Shown: piece by piece, positions 1-8,336 of the stretch
Layout: the number at the start of each line of letters is the position of its first letter
How positions within the stretch are numbered: position 1 is the first letter of the stretch
NCBI RefSeq assembly: GCF_002884495.1
Contig: NZ_KZ614145.1
Location: 744,001-808,000 of the forward strand
Source of the DNA: Rummeliibacillus pycnus
GTDB taxonomy: Bacteria; Bacillota; Bacilli; Bacillales_A; Planococcaceae
Direction: 5' to 3'
Length of the DNA: 64,000 nucleotides
Made by a program: the position numbers and the translations under genes
The notes under the pieces: model-generated
What the model saw: only the letters and a program-made list of their open reading frames with translations
Databases searched by the model: none
What the model was told of the DNA's origin: nothing

Positions 1-752
1 TTATTAAAAACTAGAACAGCAAGTAACAACATGAATACAATCAATCCGATTGTAATCGAATAGATCGACATATATTCATTTGTTTTTATAAGACCGTGTA
101 AAACATTATTGCCATCTGAAGCAAGTCGTAAAATATTGTAATCAGTAGCTTTCGGGAAAATGGACAATATAAACCAAACTCCCACAAATAATGCTGTCCA
201 AAGCAAATTGGCATAAATGGATTTGAATAAGATGTTGCCTAACAAAATAACTGCTATTAATAATAGACCAAATAACCATAGGTTGCCGACAGCAAGACTC
301 AAATGTTCGACATGTTCGTCTTTCCAATAATACCATGTGTAGAAATAGGTTACTGAAAATGCTAGCCAGTACATAATAGTCCATATAAGCATGGCAAAAG
401 CGGTTTTCGCTAATACAACTGTACTCCTGCGTAATCCTTTTGTAAGTAAAATAATTAGAGTACCTTCGATACGTTCATGAATTAGCGTACCTGCAAATAA
501 TAGGGCAATTACGAAAAGTCCAATTTGTGAAAAATTCTTGAAAAACTGTCCCCATGAATCGAGCGCAGAAGGTTCAGGAAAACTATCTGCTACTTCTTTT
601 GGCAAAAATTGAGCCATAATTTCTGGCATAAACTTTGCTGTTAATGGACTTAGTAAGGAGAGAATTAAAAAAACTGTAATAATAATTAGAAATTTATAAG
701 TTCTACTAAATTCCATCGTTTCTTTTTTTAATAGGGCAATAAACGAATTCAT
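1..752 (-). CDS. ABC-2 type transporter permease (partial, runs off window start)
   Basis: This is the membrane subunit of an ABC exporter, open to the window edge, with about 250 residues visible. It starts MNSFIALLKKETMEFSRTYK, a typical cytoplasmic lead of ABC-2 permeases, followed by a hydrophobic helix, an extracytoplasmic stretch and several further membrane segments. Its start overlaps the stop of the ATPase gene by four bases (ATGA), so the two are translationally coupled. The substrate is unknown. The operon with an XRE regulator and a PLDc_N peptide suggests a stress or antimicrobial-peptide exporter, which is inference. The C-terminus lies outside the window. Confidence 0.85.
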   Translation of the reverse strand, partial: MNSFIALLKKETMEFSRTYKFLIIITVFLILSLLSPLTAKFMPEIMAQFLPKEVADSFPEPSALDSWGQFFKNFSQIGLFVIALLFAGTLIHERIEGTLIILLTKGLRRSTVVLAKTAFAMLIWTIMYWLAFSVTYFYTWYYWKDEHVEHLSLAVGNLWLFGLLLIAVILLGNILFKSIYANLLWTALFVGVWFILSIFPKATDYNILRLASDGNNVLHGLIKTNEYMSIYSITIGLIVFMLLLAVLVFN

Positions 753-1657
753 CGGCTCACCTCCAAGAAAATTTCATCTAGAGATGGTTGAACAACTTCA
801 ATAGCTGTTGGATAGAGATTCAGGTTATGACATTGTTCGAATAATTGTTGCTGTGTTTGTGTAAGATTCTTAGCTTCAATTACCATGACACATGATTCAA
901 GAGTAATACGTTTTTTTAGTTCACTTTTTTCAATAAATTGTTTCGCTTGTTTTTCATCATCGAACATCACGCGAATTTGTTGTTTACTGTATTTTTTCAT
1001 AAGTTCTGAAACACTGCCAGAAACAACAAATTTTCCATTGTGTAACATGGCTACTTCATCACAGATTTGCTGTGCATCATGCAAAATATGAGTAGATAAT
1101 ATAACCGTTGTTTCCTGTTTAATGGATTGTAAGATATCTAAAATTTCTTTTCTACCTATTGGATCAAGGGCAGAAGTAGGTTCATCACAAATAAGTAGTT
1201 TTGGCTGATGAATGAGTGCTTGTGCAATGCCAAGACGTTGTTTCATACCACGTGAGAATTGTTGGATTTTCTTTTTGTTATCTGCAAGGCCAACAAGCTG
1301 TAAATATTTAGCCGCACGTTCTTTTCTTATAGACTTAGGCATCCCTGTAATTTCTCCACAAAGCATTAAATATTCAAAAGCTGTCATGTAAGGGAAGTAG
1401 GCAGGTACATCTGGTAAATACCCAACATAGCGATTCGTCGGTGTATCTCCATAAATAACAGCTTCATCAAAAATGCGAATCTGTCCTTTTGAAGTGGGGA
1501 GTAGGCCTAAAATCATTTTCATTAAAGTGGTTTTTCCTGCACCATTTTGACCTAGTAAACCAAAAATTTTCCCTTCTTCTAAAGTAAAGCTGATATCGTC
1601 AATAACTATGTGTGAATCAAACGATTTTGTCAGATGATCTACGGTTAAAATCGTCAT
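749..1657 (-). CDS. ABC transporter ATP-binding protein
   Basis: This 302-residue ATPase is the partner of the adjacent permease. Walker A (GQNGAGKTT, about residues 36-44), the signature FSRGMKQRL, Walker B with LLICDEPTSALD and a switch histidine in LSTHIL are all present. The C-terminal 80 residues form the extra domain usual in ABC-2 type (CcmA/BcrA-like) ATPases. I chose the ATG at 1657, which overlaps the upstream stop as ATGA. A longer frame to 1732 only runs back through the preceding gene. The family couples ATP hydrolysis to export; the substrate cannot be told. Confidence 0.9.
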   Translation of the reverse strand: MTILTVDHLTKSFDSHIVIDDISFTLEEGKIFGLLGQNGAGKTTLMKMILGLLPTSKGQIRIFDEAVIYGDTPTNRYVGYLPDVPAYFPYMTAFEYLMLCGEITGMPKSIRKERAAKYLQLVGLADNKKKIQQFSRGMKQRLGIAQALIHQPKLLICDEPTSALDPIGRKEILDILQSIKQETTVILSTHILHDAQQICDEVAMLHNGKFVVSGSVSELMKKYSKQQIRVMFDDEKQAKQFIEKSELKKRITLESCVMVIEAKNLTQTQQQLFEQCHNLNLYPTAIEVVQPSLDEIFLEVSR

Positions 1658-1854
1658 GCTTCTCTCCCTCTTCCAAATATAAAGTATACGATCGGACCAA
1701 TTAGCTGAAGGAAGAGAACAATAACTACCCACATTGCCTTATTGCCAAATCGATAATTTGGGTGTTTTAATACATGAACCAAAGCAACGATTGCAAGAGT
1801 CCATTCTAAAATAACTAATGGGATAATAAGGGGGAGTGCTTCTTGTAACGTCAT
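1654..1854 (-). CDS. PLDc_N-type small membrane protein
   Basis: This 66-residue protein has two hydrophobic helices separated by a basic turn and the pattern WVVIVLFLQLIGPIVYFIFG, typical of the phospholipase D nuclease N-terminal (PLDc_N) domain, which is often found alone as a two-helix membrane peptide. Its function is unknown. I prefer the ATG at 1854, which lies about 10 bases after AGGA. A GTG at 1863 is in frame but sits right on the ribosome site. The gene lies between the XRE regulator and the ABC ATPase and overlaps the ATPase start by four bases, so it may be an accessory or immunity-like peptide of the exporter (inference). Confidence 0.8.
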   Translation of the reverse strand: MTLQEALPLIIPLVILEWTLAIVALVHVLKHPNYRFGNKAMWVVIVLFLQLIGPIVYFIFGRGREA

Positions 1855-1855
1855 A

Positions 1856-2968
1856 TTAATCACATCCTAACTTATGCTGTAAATTGGAAAGCATGGATTT
1901 AACATCTGTTCGTTCAAGCAAAGGCTTGAAAATTGGATTATTTGTAATACTCGTGATTAAACTTGTTTTAATTGTTTGTTCATCACGCGTAGCATTAGAT
2001 CCAAGATCAAGTTCTCTTGCAAGCCATTCATCAATTAAATCAAAAAATGAATCGCCATGTAGTGTAATTGGAAACTTAATCATTTTGCACACTTCAACAT
2101 ATTTTTGTATCATCTCAGTAGCTTTGTCATCGTTTTGTTGCATCATATAACCTTGTGCGGTAATTAGATAAAATACCAATGAACTGTTAAAGTTTAGATT
2201 TTTAACATCAAAAGTATCAATGAGATCTTCAATGCGTTTTACAATTTCCTGAAATTGTTCTGGCTGATCAGAATGCATCATTAAATAATTTGGTGCAATT
2301 GCTAGAAGTCCAATTACATATTGAAACATACTAACTTGCAATGTTTCTTTCGCTTTTTCTGGTTTTTGTAAAAGTTGAAATGCATGGGCAACTAAAATTT
2401 CGTTTCCAATATAAGGTTCTACATCATTTCCTAACAGTTCTAATACACGTTCTGGATTTTGCATAACGAGTTGACAATTTGCTTCAAGCGACCCCGCTTG
2501 GCGAACTAGGCGAAGATCTTCTGAATTTTCCTCAATACGATGGCATAGTTCAATCGCCTTGTTCATGACATCTTGTTGTTTTTCACCTGCCATAGGTTGA
2601 TAGTTCAGTAGCAATACAGCCATTTGCATTAATAAGGGAAAACAGGAGTAGTATTCATCAATGATAAATTGAATACGTTCATAAATCTCATCAAATGGTT
2701 TTATTGCAAATTCTTGTGATAATTCAACATACAATTTTTGTATATCTTCTTTTGTCATTTGAGGTTTATAGCCCAGTAGTTCATCAATCGATAAATTATA
2801 ATAGGTTGCAAGTTTTGGTAACAATAAGATATCAGGGTAACTTAGACCAGTTTCCCACTTCGATACAGCAGCTTTTGAAACGCCTACATAAGCAGCTACT
2901 TGATCTTGTGTAATGCCCTTGCGCTTTCGTAAAGCAGAAATTGTATTGGCAAACTGTAAATCTTTCAT
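1856..2968 (-). CDS. XRE-family helix-turn-helix regulator with long C-terminal domain
   Basis: This 370-residue regulator heads the ABC operon. An N-terminal Cro/C1-type HTH occupies about residues 5-60 (RKRKGITQDQVAAYVGVSKA, then VSKWETGLSYPDILLLPKLA). A helical, TPR-like region of about 300 residues follows, a layout used for peptide or partner sensing in Firmicutes. The start at 2968 is nine bases after GGAG. Upstream in-frame codons to 3145 lack a ribosome site and give an unlikely hydrophobic lead. The gene stops one base before the next coding start region. It probably controls its own exporter operon, which is inference from position. Confidence 0.85.
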   Translation of the reverse strand: MKDLQFANTISALRKRKGITQDQVAAYVGVSKAAVSKWETGLSYPDILLLPKLATYYNLSIDELLGYKPQMTKEDIQKLYVELSQEFAIKPFDEIYERIQFIIDEYYSCFPLLMQMAVLLLNYQPMAGEKQQDVMNKAIELCHRIEENSEDLRLVRQAGSLEANCQLVMQNPERVLELLGNDVEPYIGNEILVAHAFQLLQKPEKAKETLQVSMFQYVIGLLAIAPNYLMMHSDQPEQFQEIVKRIEDLIDTFDVKNLNFNSSLVFYLITAQGYMMQQNDDKATEMIQKYVEVCKMIKFPITLHGDSFFDLIDEWLARELDLGSNATRDEQTIKTSLITSITNNPIFKPLLERTDVKSMLSNLQHKLGCD

Positions 2969-3203
2969 ATCCATCAACTCCTTTATATATTCAGTATATC
3001 CATTAAGAAACGATAAGACGATGGAATCATAGTAGAATTTAGTTAAAAAAATCAACTGTTGGTAAACGGAATAAAAGACCCAAATGATTTGAATAAATTC
3101 AGAAAACATTTCCAATCCAAATGCATAAAAAATAGAAAAGGACATTTGAATCCTTTCCTTTTGCTATCCGTATACATAGTTATTAGAAAAGAGGAGGTCT
3201 GAA

Positions 3204-3431
3204 ATGCTGCTGTTTATATCAATTGTCCTCTCCTTACCAATCTATTTATTAGCGATATGGGGATTATGTGAACCGGAAGAAGCGATATTGTTTATGGAAT
3301 AATGGCGTTATCAAGAGGAATCAGAATTTTCTGATTTACAAATGAAACTATTTAAGTATGGGATTAACCTTACTATTATAGTGGTATCATTATTTATTCT
3401 TTTCATTGCAGTAGATACATTTACATCCTAA
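3204..3431 (+). pseudogene. DUF6199-like small membrane protein, interrupted by in-frame TAA
   Basis: A strong ribosome site (GAGGAGG, 3191-3197) precedes an ATG at 3204. The frame codes 32 residues (MLLFISIVLSLPIYLLAIWG, then LCEPEEAILFME), meets TAA at 3300-3302, and continues in the same frame with WRYQEESEFSDLQMKLFKYG and a second hydrophobic helix to TAA at 3429. The whole would be a two-helix protein of about 75 residues with the W-Y-x(n)-S-DL pattern I associate with DUF6199. The TAA falls exactly between the two halves. Either the gene is dead, the stop is read through, or there is a base error. Confidence 0.6.
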
Positions 3432-3510
3432 TCAAATACCCTTTAACAAAGTCAATATAATGGAAGACATTTTATTTAAAATAATGAAATTTTAATAGGA
3501 GGAGAGAAAA

Positions 3511-4230
3511 GTGAGTGGTATAAATCGGTTACATGCAGTAGAGGCAGCCCATCTTTTTATAGATAAGCATTTTCCACATTGCCAAGGTGCTAGTTTAGCT
3601 GGAAGTGTAGTCCGCGGTGAAGCAACGGAAACATCTGATCTTGATCTTGTTATTTTTGATCAAAGTATCCTTGCATCCTATAGGGAGTCTTACATTGCAT
3701 TTGATTGGGCTATTGAAGTCTTTGTACATAATTTATTGTCGTATAAACTTTATTTTGAAAGTGATGTCAAAAGAGCAAGACCTTTTTTGCCTAAGATGGT
3801 TTCTGAAGGAATTATTCTAAAAGGCAAAGATGTTATCGAACCAATAAAAAAAGAAGCAAAAGAATTACTAGACAATGGCCCAGAAGAATGGATTGAAGAG
3901 ATGGTAAAATTAAAGCGCTATTTTATCACTGATGCCCTCGACGATTTTGTAGGATGTTCCGATAGAGCAGAGGAATTGTTTATCGCAAATACACTAGCAG
4001 AATTAGTAAGCGAATTTGTTTTAAGAACAAATCGAAAATGGGTTGGTAATTCGAAATGGATAGTGCGTTCATTAAAGAATTATAATCCAGAGTTCACAAA
4101 TGCTTTTGTAGAAGCTTTTGATACATATTATAAAACGAGAGACAAAACTAATGTGATTGAAGTGGTTGAAAAAGTTTTGAAACCTTTTGGCGGTAAACTA
4201 TTTGAAGGTTTTTCTTTGGGGAAAGACTAA
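3511..4230 (+). CDS. Nucleotidyltransferase-fold protein
   Basis: This 239-residue protein carries the polymerase-beta nucleotidyltransferase motif near residues 30-50: AGSVVRGEATETSDLDLVIF, i.e. G-S-x-x-R-G-x(4,5)-S-D-x-D-L. The two aspartates are the expected metal ligands. A third acidic strand with IEVFVHN follows. The remainder is helical and resembles the substrate domain of kanamycin-nucleotidyltransferase-like proteins. GTG start after AGGAGGAGAGAAAA. It stands alone on the plus strand. The substrate (antibiotic, tRNA, protein) cannot be inferred. Confidence 0.8.
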   Translation: MSGINRLHAVEAAHLFIDKHFPHCQGASLAGSVVRGEATETSDLDLVIFDQSILASYRESYIAFDWAIEVFVHNLLSYKLYFESDVKRARPFLPKMVSEGIILKGKDVIEPIKKEAKELLDNGPEEWIEEMVKLKRYFITDALDDFVGCSDRAEELFIANTLAELVSEFVLRTNRKWVGNSKWIVRSLKNYNPEFTNAFVEAFDTYYKTRDKTNVIEVVEKVLKPFGGKLFEGFSLGKD

Positions 4231-4283
4231 TAATTAGAGCCATGCAATTTAGATGATTTTCTGTTGCTATGGCTCTTAAAAGT

Positions 4284-4757
4284 TTATTGATGTTTTATCA
4301 TAGTCATGAATTCTCCAAATTCAGAGGTGAATATATCTTCATAGACAAACCCAAGTTTTTCATATAAGTGGATTGCTCGTTTGTTAAAGGTAGCAACTGT
4401 TAGTCGAATAGGTGTATTTCCAAACTGCTTCTTAATAGAATCCAAAATAAAAGTACAATATTCAAAACCATATCCTTTACCAACAAGATGGGGATTCATT
4501 CCTAGACCCATGTCGATCAACTCTGCATGATACACACCAAATTTATAGCCAGCAGGCACCTTAGCTGCTTCCCCAACGCAAAAAAATCCAACTAAATTAT
4601 TGTATTCATCAACGATTGCTTTAAAATTTTCGTTCATCAATTCCTTAATATTATCATCTGAACAGTCATTATTGTAGAAATCATAGGGTGGATCGTAGTG
4701 CCAATGAAGTATTTCTTTTGCAATTGATTCATTCATTTTTTTAATTTGTATGATCAT
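4284..4757 (-). CDS. GNAT-family N-acetyltransferase
   Basis: This 157-residue acyltransferase has a short N-terminal region with WHYDPPYDFYN, a beta-strand core, the acetyl-CoA loop in NPHLVGKGYGFEYCTFIL (a variant of Q/R-x-x-G-x-G) and the C-terminal signature NKRAIHLYEKLGFVYE. Such proteins move an acetyl group to an amine of a small molecule or protein; the acceptor is unknown. The ATG at 4757 has AGGA nine bases upstream. It is convergent with the nucleotidyltransferase gene. Confidence 0.85.
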   Translation of the reverse strand: MIIQIKKMNESIAKEILHWHYDPPYDFYNNDCSDDNIKELMNENFKAIVDEYNNLVGFFCVGEAAKVPAGYKFGVYHAELIDMGLGMNPHLVGKGYGFEYCTFILDSIKKQFGNTPIRLTVATFNKRAIHLYEKLGFVYEDIFTSEFGEFMTMIKHQ

Positions 4758-4908
4758 ATAATTCCTCGCTTATCAGATGGATTTTTTATATATTTGGCTA
4801 AATCCTTAGCAATGTTTTACGCTTCTTTCTGTGCTATTATAATAGTTAGAAATAATTATATATTTTTTTGCCGAACATGGCATCTATTTTGGAAAGGTCG
4901 TAATATCA

Positions 4909-5289
4909 ATGGATTCAACAAATACAGCATTAGAATTGTTAGTACAACAAGCTGAAAATGTGCTAACAAGCCTAAAAGATTTAAAACTTGGTCTTAAGAA
5001 AAAAGGTAAAGCACGTTTTGATTTATATGAAAGATTTTGTGCAAATCAACATTCATTTGATGTATATACATTTATGGATCCTGAAATTCAAGAATCAGCA
5101 GAAGTGACTGCTTTCAAAAAACAATTAGAGTCATTTAGAGAAGACTTTGCTGTGGTACGTACAGATCTTGAAGCTGTCGTAGACATTAAACACGCAGAAG
5201 CAGCTTATGAAGAGGTATTTGCTAACTATAATGTAATGGTCAATGTACTCGGTTTTCCTGATCGACAAGTAAATGCAAAAAAATTCTAA
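4909..5289 (+). CDS. Conserved-looking hypothetical helical protein
   Basis: I do not recognise this 126-residue protein. It is soluble and almost entirely alpha-helical by composition, rich in Glu, Lys, Val and Ala, with heptad-like spacing of hydrophobic residues in the first and last thirds (LELLVQQAENVLTSLKDLKL; FREDFAVVRTDLEAVVDIKH). It has no signal peptide, membrane helix or cysteine pair. GGAAAGG lies about 11 bases before the ATG. A strong terminator follows, so it is probably monocistronic. Codon use matches the neighbours, which supports a real gene. Confidence 0.7.
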   Translation: MDSTNTALELLVQQAENVLTSLKDLKLGLKKKGKARFDLYERFCANQHSFDVYTFMDPEIQESAEVTAFKKQLESFREDFAVVRTDLEAVVDIKHAEAAYEEVFANYNVMVNVLGFPDRQVNAKKF

Positions 5290-5302
5290 ACAGAATTTAG
5301 AT

Positions 5303-5340
5303 CCACATACTAAAGTTATTTTTAGTATGTGGAATTTTTT
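5303..5340 (+). terminator. Rho-independent terminator
   Basis: A perfect 12-bp stem (CCACATACTAAA pairing with TTTAGTATGTGG) with a 6-base loop is followed by AATTTTTT. It closes the hypothetical gene that ends at 5289. Confidence 0.9.
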
Positions 5341-5376
5341 TGATGAAAAACTAAGAAAAGAAAAAAGGAGGATAAC

Positions 5377-5784
5377 ATGTTGTCAAAACGATGCATTCAT
5401 CATATTTGTATTCAAACCAATCATTACCAGGAGTCAATAGAATTTTATACGAATGCTTTAGGGTTCACATTAGTACAAGAAACGAAGGATTTTCATAATC
5501 GGGCTTATAATTCGTGGTTACAATTAGAAGATTTTTATATGGAGCTACAAACTCCCAAAAAAGATGAAGAGCTAAAACCTTATAATAAGCATAGAGAGGG
5601 CATTGTTCACTTTTGTTTATGGGTAGAAGATTTAGAGGGAGAAGTCAAACGATTAAAAGAATTAGGCGTAACTTTCCTACAAAAAGATGGTGAAGACATT
5701 TATTTTGTTGAAAATGGTAGTTTGTGCAAATTGCAAGCACCAGAAAGAACAATTGTTGAATTACGTGATCTGAAGGGAGTATAA
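5377..5784 (+). CDS. VOC (glyoxalase/bleomycin resistance) family protein
   Basis: This 135-residue protein has the two beta-alpha-beta-beta-beta modules of the VOC fold. The likely metal ligands are the histidine in IHHICIQTNHYQESIEFY, the glutamate in FYMELQTP, the histidine in EGIVHFCLWVEDL and the final glutamate in RTIVELRDL. The arrangement resembles glyoxalase I-like lyases or small resistance proteins. The substrate is not determinable. AAAGGAGGATAAC precedes the ATG. It lies 7 bp before the DNA glycosylase gene and is probably cotranscribed. Confidence 0.85.
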   Translation: MLSKRCIHHICIQTNHYQESIEFYTNALGFTLVQETKDFHNRAYNSWLQLEDFYMELQTPKKDEELKPYNKHREGIVHFCLWVEDLEGEVKRLKELGVTFLQKDGEDIYFVENGSLCKLQAPERTIVELRDLKGV

Positions 5785-5791
5785 AAGAACG

Positions 5792-6286
5792 ATGCAAAAT
5801 ATTCTGCCCCCAATTATCGACGAATCAACACAAGTATTAATACTTGGATCAATGCCAAGTCAACTTTCACTTGAAAAACAGCAGTATTACGGCAATCCAC
5901 GGAATCACTTCTGGTCTATTATAGGAACAATCTTACAGGTTGAAGTGCCTGAAGATTATTCAAAAAGGGTAGAGTTACTAAAAGTGCATCATATTGGCCT
6001 ATGGGACACGATTCAATCATGTGAAAGGCAAGGAAGTTTAGATGCAAACATTCGTAACATTGTACCAAATGATTTTCGTCAACTCTTTATAAAGTATCCA
6101 ACTATTCGATTGCTTTTATTTAATGGTGGTAAAGCTTATTCTGTTTTCAAAAAATATATGGGACTTCAACTTTTACAAAAAATAGAGTACGCCAAAATGC
6201 CTTCATCCAGTCCAATCCCAGGTAAAAACATCAAATCCTTTGAAGAAAAAGTAGAGGAGTGGCGGATCATGGAGAAATATTTATAA
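5792..6286 (+). CDS. DNA-deoxyinosine (hypoxanthine-DNA) glycosylase
   Basis: This 164-residue enzyme belongs to the uracil-DNA glycosylase superfamily, hypoxanthine-specific branch. It begins with LILGSMPSQLSLEKQQYYGN followed by PRNHFW, the family's base-pocket loop. GLWDTIQSCERQGSLDANI lies in the middle, and the C-terminal DNA-intercalation loop is MPSSSPIPG. The family removes deaminated adenine (hypoxanthine) from DNA to start base excision repair. It directly follows the VOC gene. Its length is normal for the family. Confidence 0.85.
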   Translation: MQNILPPIIDESTQVLILGSMPSQLSLEKQQYYGNPRNHFWSIIGTILQVEVPEDYSKRVELLKVHHIGLWDTIQSCERQGSLDANIRNIVPNDFRQLFIKYPTIRLLLFNGGKAYSVFKKYMGLQLLQKIEYAKMPSSSPIPGKNIKSFEEKVEEWRIMEKYL

Positions 6287-6375
6287 GCCTAAACGAACTT
6301 TTGGTAGATTGAGCAACGACTCTTTTTATAATGGAATTTCTTAATATTGAGAAACGGTTAAAAGAGCAAATTAAA

Positions 6376-6412
6376 AGATCATGTTTTGATAAGAATGGTC
6401 AAAACATGATCT
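6376..6412. terminator. Perfect 14-bp inverted repeat, possible bidirectional terminator
   Basis: AGATCATGTTTTGA pairs perfectly with TCAAAACATGATCT across a 9-base loop. It lies between convergent genes (glycosylase on plus, DUF975 on minus). The tail is only weakly T-rich on either strand, so terminator function is likely but not certain. The rest of 6287-6513 holds no gene I can see. Confidence 0.55.
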
Positions 6413-6513
6413 CGATTATTAACTTATTTTATACAATTGCAATGATGATAATATGCTGTAGTTACAACTTCAACATACTCTATCACTACTAAAATATAGA
6501 GAAATTGGCTGAT

Positions 6514-7203
6514 CTATTCAATACGAATTGCTTGATCATTTGAATCATCTTCTTGGCTATAAATGACTTGTTCATAAAACGTAGCCATTGCTGTTGAAAA
6601 ATAAGGAATTAGCCACAAAAAGCCTATTCCTAAAGTAAACAGACATAGAATACCCCAACCAATGAAGCTAAGTCCTAGTAAAAAATATTTCCATTTAAAC
6701 CCGACCATTTTCCTTCTACTCTCTGATATTGCTTCAAGAATTGAATATTCAGGATGATCTCGTAATATATAAAATGTTTGTGAGTACGATATACTTTTTA
6801 TGATTCCAGGAATAAATAATAACAAAGACCATAAAAATACGAAAATACCTTGTAATATACTTGCTCCAATTAGTTTCATGGAAGTTTTACCATTAGAATA
6901 GATTGAAAATACATTAGCAATGTTAGGATTGTTTTCTCTTACTAAAGATAAATAGAACCAATATACTCCAATAGAAAAAGGAATTTGTAAAATGATAATG
7001 ATTAAATTCACAATAGCGGCTCCTATTGGTGTATCTTCTTGGTTAAACCATTCAGTAAACCCACCGCTTACTATAATTTCAATAATAGTCGGGAAAATAT
7101 AATACATAATAAACATAATAAAAGAAAGTAAAACAACTAATCCCCATTCTCCCTTTAAAGATTGTAAAGATTGCCTCTTGATGTCAGAAATCTGAATTTT
7201 CAC
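6514..7203 (-). CDS. DUF975 family integral membrane protein
   Basis: This 229-residue protein opens with MKIQISDIKRQSLQSLKGEW, the usual cytoplasmic lead of DUF975 proteins. About six membrane helices follow, with the family's conserved YSQTFYILRDHPEYSILEAI and SRRKMVGFKWKYFLLGLSFI blocks between helices. The function of the family is unknown. The ATG at 7203 has AAAAAAGGAGCGTATTTGTGAAA-like context (AGGAG upstream). It is monocistronic on the minus strand. Confidence 0.85.
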   Translation of the reverse strand: MKIQISDIKRQSLQSLKGEWGLVVLLSFIMFIMYYIFPTIIEIIVSGGFTEWFNQEDTPIGAAIVNLIIIILQIPFSIGVYWFYLSLVRENNPNIANVFSIYSNGKTSMKLIGASILQGIFVFLWSLLLFIPGIIKSISYSQTFYILRDHPEYSILEAISESRRKMVGFKWKYFLLGLSFIGWGILCLFTLGIGFLWLIPYFSTAMATFYEQVIYSQEDDSNDQAIRIE

Positions 7204-7371
7204 AAATACGCTCCTTTTTTACAAAAATTTAGTCTTCAACTTTAATATTATACTAAAAAAACCTTGATGTATACTAATCTAATTTTATTCTTGTTTGGTG
7301 CTAAATATCCGTAAATATAATACGAATCATAAAAAATATTTATCTAATAAAATAAAAATTCTGAAAAGTCA
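7204..7371. other. AT-rich intergenic region between divergent genes
   Basis: No coding frame or clear structured element. It must carry the promoter of the minus-strand DUF975 gene. The plus-strand promoter of the amino acid cassette lies just downstream. Confidence 0.5.
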
Positions 7372-7400
7372 TTGAATTTAAAAAGTAAAAGTGATATTGT
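7372..7400 (+). promoter_or_regulatory. Candidate sigma-A promoter of the racemase cassette
   Basis: TTGAAT (7372-7377) and TATTGT (7395-7400) are separated by 17 bases, about 80 bp before the RpiR gene. It matches the housekeeping consensus moderately. Confidence 0.45.
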
Positions 7401-7478
7401 TATATACATGCTAAATTGAAGTATGAACTTCATATATTAAAAATAATAAAGCAGGTACTGCATTAAGGTGATGAGGTA

Positions 7479-8336
7479 TTGTATCAAAAAATAATACAGG
7501 AGTGTTATCAAGAGCTATCAAAAGGTCAGAAAAAGGTAGCTAATTACATTTTAGAATTTCCACATGATGTAGCATTGAAATCTGCCCAAGAAATAGGCAA
7601 ATTAGCTGGGGTTAGTGAAACAACAGTTATTCGTTTCTGCTATGCAATCGAACTGTCGGGATATAGTGAACTACAGTTAATTATTCGTAGTTCGTTAATG
7701 TGTAAGAAAAGTTCGCTTGGAAATTATTTGGCTTCAAAAGCTGATATTGAACCAGATGTCTTTTTTCATGAAAAAGTAATGAAAAACGATGCAAAAAAAA
7801 TTCAAACTGTTTCAGAAAGATTAGACCCGAACGATTTTCAACAGAGCTGTCAATGTTTACATAAAGCAGAGAAAGTATATGTCCTTGGTTTACGATCCTC
7901 TTTTGCAGCTGCACAATGGCTTGGCTTTACTTTGAATGTACTACGTTCCGATATTCATATGATTCAACCACAATCTCAGGACATTATTCAACTGATGGGT
8001 CATATGAAAGAAGGGGAAGTGTTAGTTGTATTATCGTTTCATCGTTATTATAAAGAAACGATTGATATGGCACGTATGATCAAGAAAAAGGGTGTAACGG
8101 TTATAGGCATATCAGATGGACAGATTGCTCCGCTAAGTCGATATTCAGATTTTTATTTTCCACTTGCAACCTCTGAAACTTCAACAATTGATATTATGCC
8201 GACGGTTATTTCCTTTTTAAATACACTTGTTTCTGGAATGACTGTACAAGCCCCAGAACAATACGAAGAGTACAAAGCACAGTATGACCGAGTAAACAGT
8301 GGATTCTTATTTTTAGATGGAGATGAATTTGAATGA
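7479..8336 (+). CDS. MurR/RpiR family transcriptional regulator
   Basis: This 285-residue regulator has an N-terminal RpiR HTH (residues about 1-75; QKKVANYILEFPHDVALKSA, then EIGKLAGVSETTVIRFCYAI) and a C-terminal SIS sugar/ligand-binding domain (KVYVLGLRSSFAAAQWLGFT; VLVVLSFHRYYKETIDMARM; GVTVIGISDG). TTG start at 7479 after AAGGTGATGAGG. Its stop overlaps the next start by four bases, so it is the first gene of the cassette and probably its local regulator. RpiR proteins usually sense phosphorylated sugars, but the context here suggests an amino acid-related ligand (inference). Confidence 0.85.
   Translation: MYQKIIQECYQELSKGQKKVANYILEFPHDVALKSAQEIGKLAGVSETTVIRFCYAIELSGYSELQLIIRSSLMCKKSSLGNYLASKADIEPDVFFHEKVMKNDAKKIQTVSERLDPNDFQQSCQCLHKAEKVYVLGLRSSFAAAQWLGFTLNVLRSDIHMIQPQSQDIIQLMGHMKEGEVLVVLSFHRYYKETIDMARMIKKKGVTVIGISDGQIAPLSRYSDFYFPLATSETSTIDIMPTVISFLNTLVSGMTVQAPEQYEEYKAQYDRVNSGFLFLDGDEFE

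Noticed and set aside
4746-4955. Plus-strand frame of 69 codons
   Set aside because: Overlaps the start of the GNAT gene on the other strand and the next gene; no ribosome site and no protein-like pattern.
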